A stretch of 19,400 nucleotides of DNA from Aureobasidium sp. EXF-3400. Lineage: Eukaryota > Ascomycota > Dothideomycetes > Dothideales > Saccotheciaceae. The stretch is from assembly GCA_024195585.1 (NCBI GenBank), contig SWBL01000573.1, positions 1-19,400 of the forward strand. The letters run 5' to 3'. Made by a program: the position numbers and the translations under genes. The notes under the pieces were generated by a model that worked only from the letters and a program-made list of their open reading frames with translations, did no database searches and was not told the DNA's origin. Positions 16,776-19,400 of this stretch are shown here, piece by piece. Positions within the stretch are counted from its first letter, which is position 1, and every line of letters begins with the position of its first letter.

Positions 16776-18815
16776 ATGGCTAAGAAGGACAAGGCCAAGA
16801 AGGAAGCTAAGAAAGCCCGAGTTGCAGCCAAACAGGAAAAGGTTGCGAAAAAGACTGAAAAGAAGGCCAAGAACAAGAAGGATGCCGATGACAGCGATGT
16901 TGAAGAGGCCGACCTAGACGCAATCCTGGCCGAATACGCAAAGAAGCAAGAACAATTCCTGAAGGTGACTGAGGATACCGTTTCTGGCCCGTCACCAAGA
17001 AGTGCTTCCACGTTCATCGCCTCACCCTCGGACAGCAGAGAACTTTTCCTCTTCGGAGGCGAACACTACAATGGAGCTATCGCAAACTTTTACAATGACT
17101 TGTACATCTACAGAATCAATTCAGATGAATGGCGTAAGGTAACAAGTCCTAATTCGCCCTTGCCTCGCAGTGGACATGCTATGTGCAGGGGCGGCAACAC
17201 TGGTGGCATCTACATGTTTGGTGGAGAATTCAGTTCGCCAAAGCAGGGCACTTTCTACCACTACAACGATTTCTGGAACTTGGAGCCATCAACCAGGGAG
17301 TGGACTAAGATTGAGACCAAGGGACCGTCTCCAACCGCACGAAGCGGTCATCGTATGGTGGCCTTCAAACGCTACATCATCCTTTTCGGAGGATTCCAGG
17401 ACACATCACAACAAACCAAGTACTTGAATGATCTTTACATCTACGACTGCCAAACGTTCCAATGGCATATTCCCGCTCTGCCACCAGCAGCTATGCGTCC
17501 TGATCCCAGATCATCCTTCTCCTTCCTGCCTCACGAGACTGGAGCAGTTTTGTATGGTGGATACTCCAGAATCAAGACTTCGATCTCGGCTGGAAAATCC
17601 AAAGGAGGCAGACAGGCTTCTCGTGTCATTATGAAGCCCATGGTGCATCAAGATACATGGTTTTTGCGCATCACCCCACCTCCGGCAGAAGCTCCTATGA
17701 ACACATTGCCAACTGTTCGCTGGGAAAAGAGAAAGAAGCCAGTCAACTCGCCCAACCCAGCTCGCGCTGGCACGACTATGGTTCACCACAAGGGCAGAGG
17801 TATTGCATTCGGTGGTGTGCACGACGTCGAGGAAGACGAAGAAGGCATTGACAGCGAGTTCTTCAACCAGCTGCTGGCTTTCAACATCGATCGTAACCGT
17901 TTCTTCCAGCTGAGTCTCAGAAAACCCCGTGCTCAGCCAGCAAAGAAGCAAGGCGGTGGCAACGAGCGTGGTGGCAGACGTGGAAGAGGAAAAGCAGATG
18001 AAGAAGAACTGTTGCGCAATCTTGCACTTATCGAAGGCAAGGGCTCATTGGATGATGACGAGCTCCCTATCAAGCGTGGCGACGACTCCGATGATGAGGA
18101 CGTCAAGATCGAAAAACCTGTGCAATACGAGATGCCCCACCCTCGTTTCAACGCTCAACTCGCAGTACAAGATGATACTCTTTACATCTATGGTGGCACT
18201 TTTGAGAAGGGCGATCGCGAATTCACCTTTGATGAGATGCACAGTATCGATCTCGGCAAGCTTGATGGTGCCAAGGAGATCTTCCGTCGCGAGCTTGAAG
18301 ATTGGCAGGGTAGTGAAGACGAGGATAGCGAAGATGAAGATGAGGACGAAGATGACGAGGAGGATGAGAGCGAGGGTGAAGGTGAAACCGCTGGCACTTC
18401 CACTCCAGCCACCTCTGTCGCACCCGAAGAGATTGTTAAGCCCGAAGATGTGGCCAAGAAGCAAGCAGCAGAAGACGAAGAGCCAGAAGATGAGGCCGCA
18501 ACCGAAAAGTCTGACGGTCTTCCCGGCCCACGTCCCTTCGAGTCTTTGCGTGAGTTCTTCTCTCGCACTAATCACCAGTGGCAAGATATCATTCTGGAGG
18601 AGCACAAGTTCAAGCACGCAACCCAAATCACCGAGAGATCGGTCAAGGAGATCCGCAAGAGTGCATTCGAGCGTGCTGAGCAGAAGTGGTGGGATGTCAG
18701 AGAAGAGATGCAAGTATTGGAAGACGAGCAAGAAGCTGCCGGTATTGGCGAGGTTGTTGCTCTCGAGTCCCGCGGTGAAGGCAGTGGTGGCGGCGGTGCT
18801 GGCAGGAGAAGATAG
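16776..18815 (+). CDS. kelch-repeat protein, Kel3/KLHDC4-like, with DUF4110
   Basis: Intronless, 679 aa. A basic Lys/Ala-rich N-terminus (1-36) is followed by about six kelch repeats at roughly 75-505. Typical repeat pieces are LFLFGGEHYNG, YNDLYIYRINSDEWRKV, GIYMFGGEF, YIILFGGF, GAVLYGGY, IAFGGVHDV and LYIYGGTF; together they should form one beta-propeller. A Gly/Arg segment (GGGNERGGRRGRGK) interrupts the later repeats. A strongly acidic Asp/Glu/Ser tract lies at about 513-540, and a DUF4110-type domain at about 584-668 (PRPFESLREFFSRTNHQW, then SAFERAEQKWWD). This order matches yeast Kel3 and human KLHDC4. The molecular role of the family is not firmly known; propellers usually bind partner proteins. 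Confidence is high for family, low for function. Confidence 0.93.
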   Translation: MAKKDKAKKEAKKARVAAKQEKVAKKTEKKAKNKKDADDSDVEEADLDAILAEYAKKQEQFLKVTEDTVSGPSPRSASTFIASPSDSRELFLFGGEHYNGAIANFYNDLYIYRINSDEWRKVTSPNSPLPRSGHAMCRGGNTGGIYMFGGEFSSPKQGTFYHYNDFWNLEPSTREWTKIETKGPSPTARSGHRMVAFKRYIILFGGFQDTSQQTKYLNDLYIYDCQTFQWHIPALPPAAMRPDPRSSFSFLPHETGAVLYGGYSRIKTSISAGKSKGGRQASRVIMKPMVHQDTWFLRITPPPAEAPMNTLPTVRWEKRKKPVNSPNPARAGTTMVHHKGRGIAFGGVHDVEEDEEGIDSEFFNQLLAFNIDRNRFFQLSLRKPRAQPAKKQGGGNERGGRRGRGKADEEELLRNLALIEGKGSLDDDELPIKRGDDSDDEDVKIEKPVQYEMPHPRFNAQLAVQDDTLYIYGGTFEKGDREFTFDEMHSIDLGKLDGAKEIFRRELEDWQGSEDEDSEDEDEDEDDEEDESEGEGETAGTSTPATSVAPEEIVKPEDVAKKQAAEDEEPEDEAATEKSDGLPGPRPFESLREFFSRTNHQWQDIILEEHKFKHATQITERSVKEIRKSAFERAEQKWWDVREEMQVLEDEQEAAGIGEVVALESRGEGSGGGGAGRRR

Positions 18816-19092
18816 CTGGCTACACACTCGCAATCTGGACACAAAACACAAAACTTATGGCAGCACAAACAGTTCAAACAATGTACTGACATTCAGCTTA
18901 TGTATGTTAATTCGACTAAAGAGCGTGAGGCAAAAAGCAATCTTGCAAAATCCACAACAAACAAGTTTCTTCGTACTTTGCTTGCTTCTCGAAGAGAAAC
19001 CACTCCAACACATGGTGGCCACCCAACAACATCATTAGACACTGCTTAACAGAAGCAATGTATTGACAAGTGTTATCAACACCTCTGATGTT
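18816..19092. other. convergent spacer, kelch gene / xylanase
   Basis: 277 nt between two convergent stop codons. It is A-rich after the kelch stop (CACAAAACACAAAAC), as expected of a 3'UTR. Nothing else seen. Confidence 0.4.

Positions 19093-19400
<308 letters not shown>

Noticed and set aside
18045..18851. 268-codon minus-strand open frame
   Set aside because: Antisense to the acidic and DUF4110 part of the kelch gene; its hydrophobic runs mirror GA-rich Glu/Asp codons.
17929..19038. 369-codon plus-strand open frame
   Set aside because: Overlaps the kelch gene in another frame and starts inside it; composition is the shifted reading of the acidic tract.

Overview
The window looks like nuclear DNA of a filamentous ascomycete (Pezizomycotina; Dothideomycetes is my guess from protein style, unproven). 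It has compact genes about 0.2-0.8 kb apart, short introns of about 43-95 nt with GT(A/G)AG-type donors and CTAAC-like branch sites, a fused BioDA biotin enzyme, and secreted plant-polymer hydrolases. There are no operons; neighbours are convergent or divergent single-gene units.

Layout, left to right: (1) ribosomal protein uS10/Rps20 on the minus strand, one coding intron plus a likely 5'UTR intron; (2) divergent from it, a CUE-domain, RGG-tailed protein of the Cue3/ASCC2 (RQT complex) family; (3) an F-box protein whose two reading frames need a short, atypical intron; (4) a secreted type-B carboxylesterase, minus strand, four exons; (5) divergent from it, a DEVH-box RNA helicase of the DHR2/DHX33 type; (6) bifunctional dethiobiotin synthetase/DAPA aminotransferase (BioDA), two exons; (7) an FSH1-type serine hydrolase, minus; (8) a prolyl-aminopeptidase-like S33 hydrolase, minus, five exons; (9) divergent from it, a Kel3/KLHDC4-type kelch protein; (10) at the right edge, the last exon of a GH11 endo-xylanase, minus, cut by the window end.

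The genes do not form one pathway. Three serve RNA or translation (Rps20, the Cue3-like ribosome quality-control factor, the helicase), one makes biotin, four are hydrolases (two secreted or probably secreted), and two are adaptor-type proteins (F-box, kelch). I found no mobile element, CRISPR array, tRNA, rRNA or secondary-metabolite cluster, and nothing that supports a wholly new biological system. The items most worth checking are the F-box intron, the xylanase exon boundary with its 20-bp-period repeat, and the repeat-bearing N-terminus and 21-bp duplication of the helicase.
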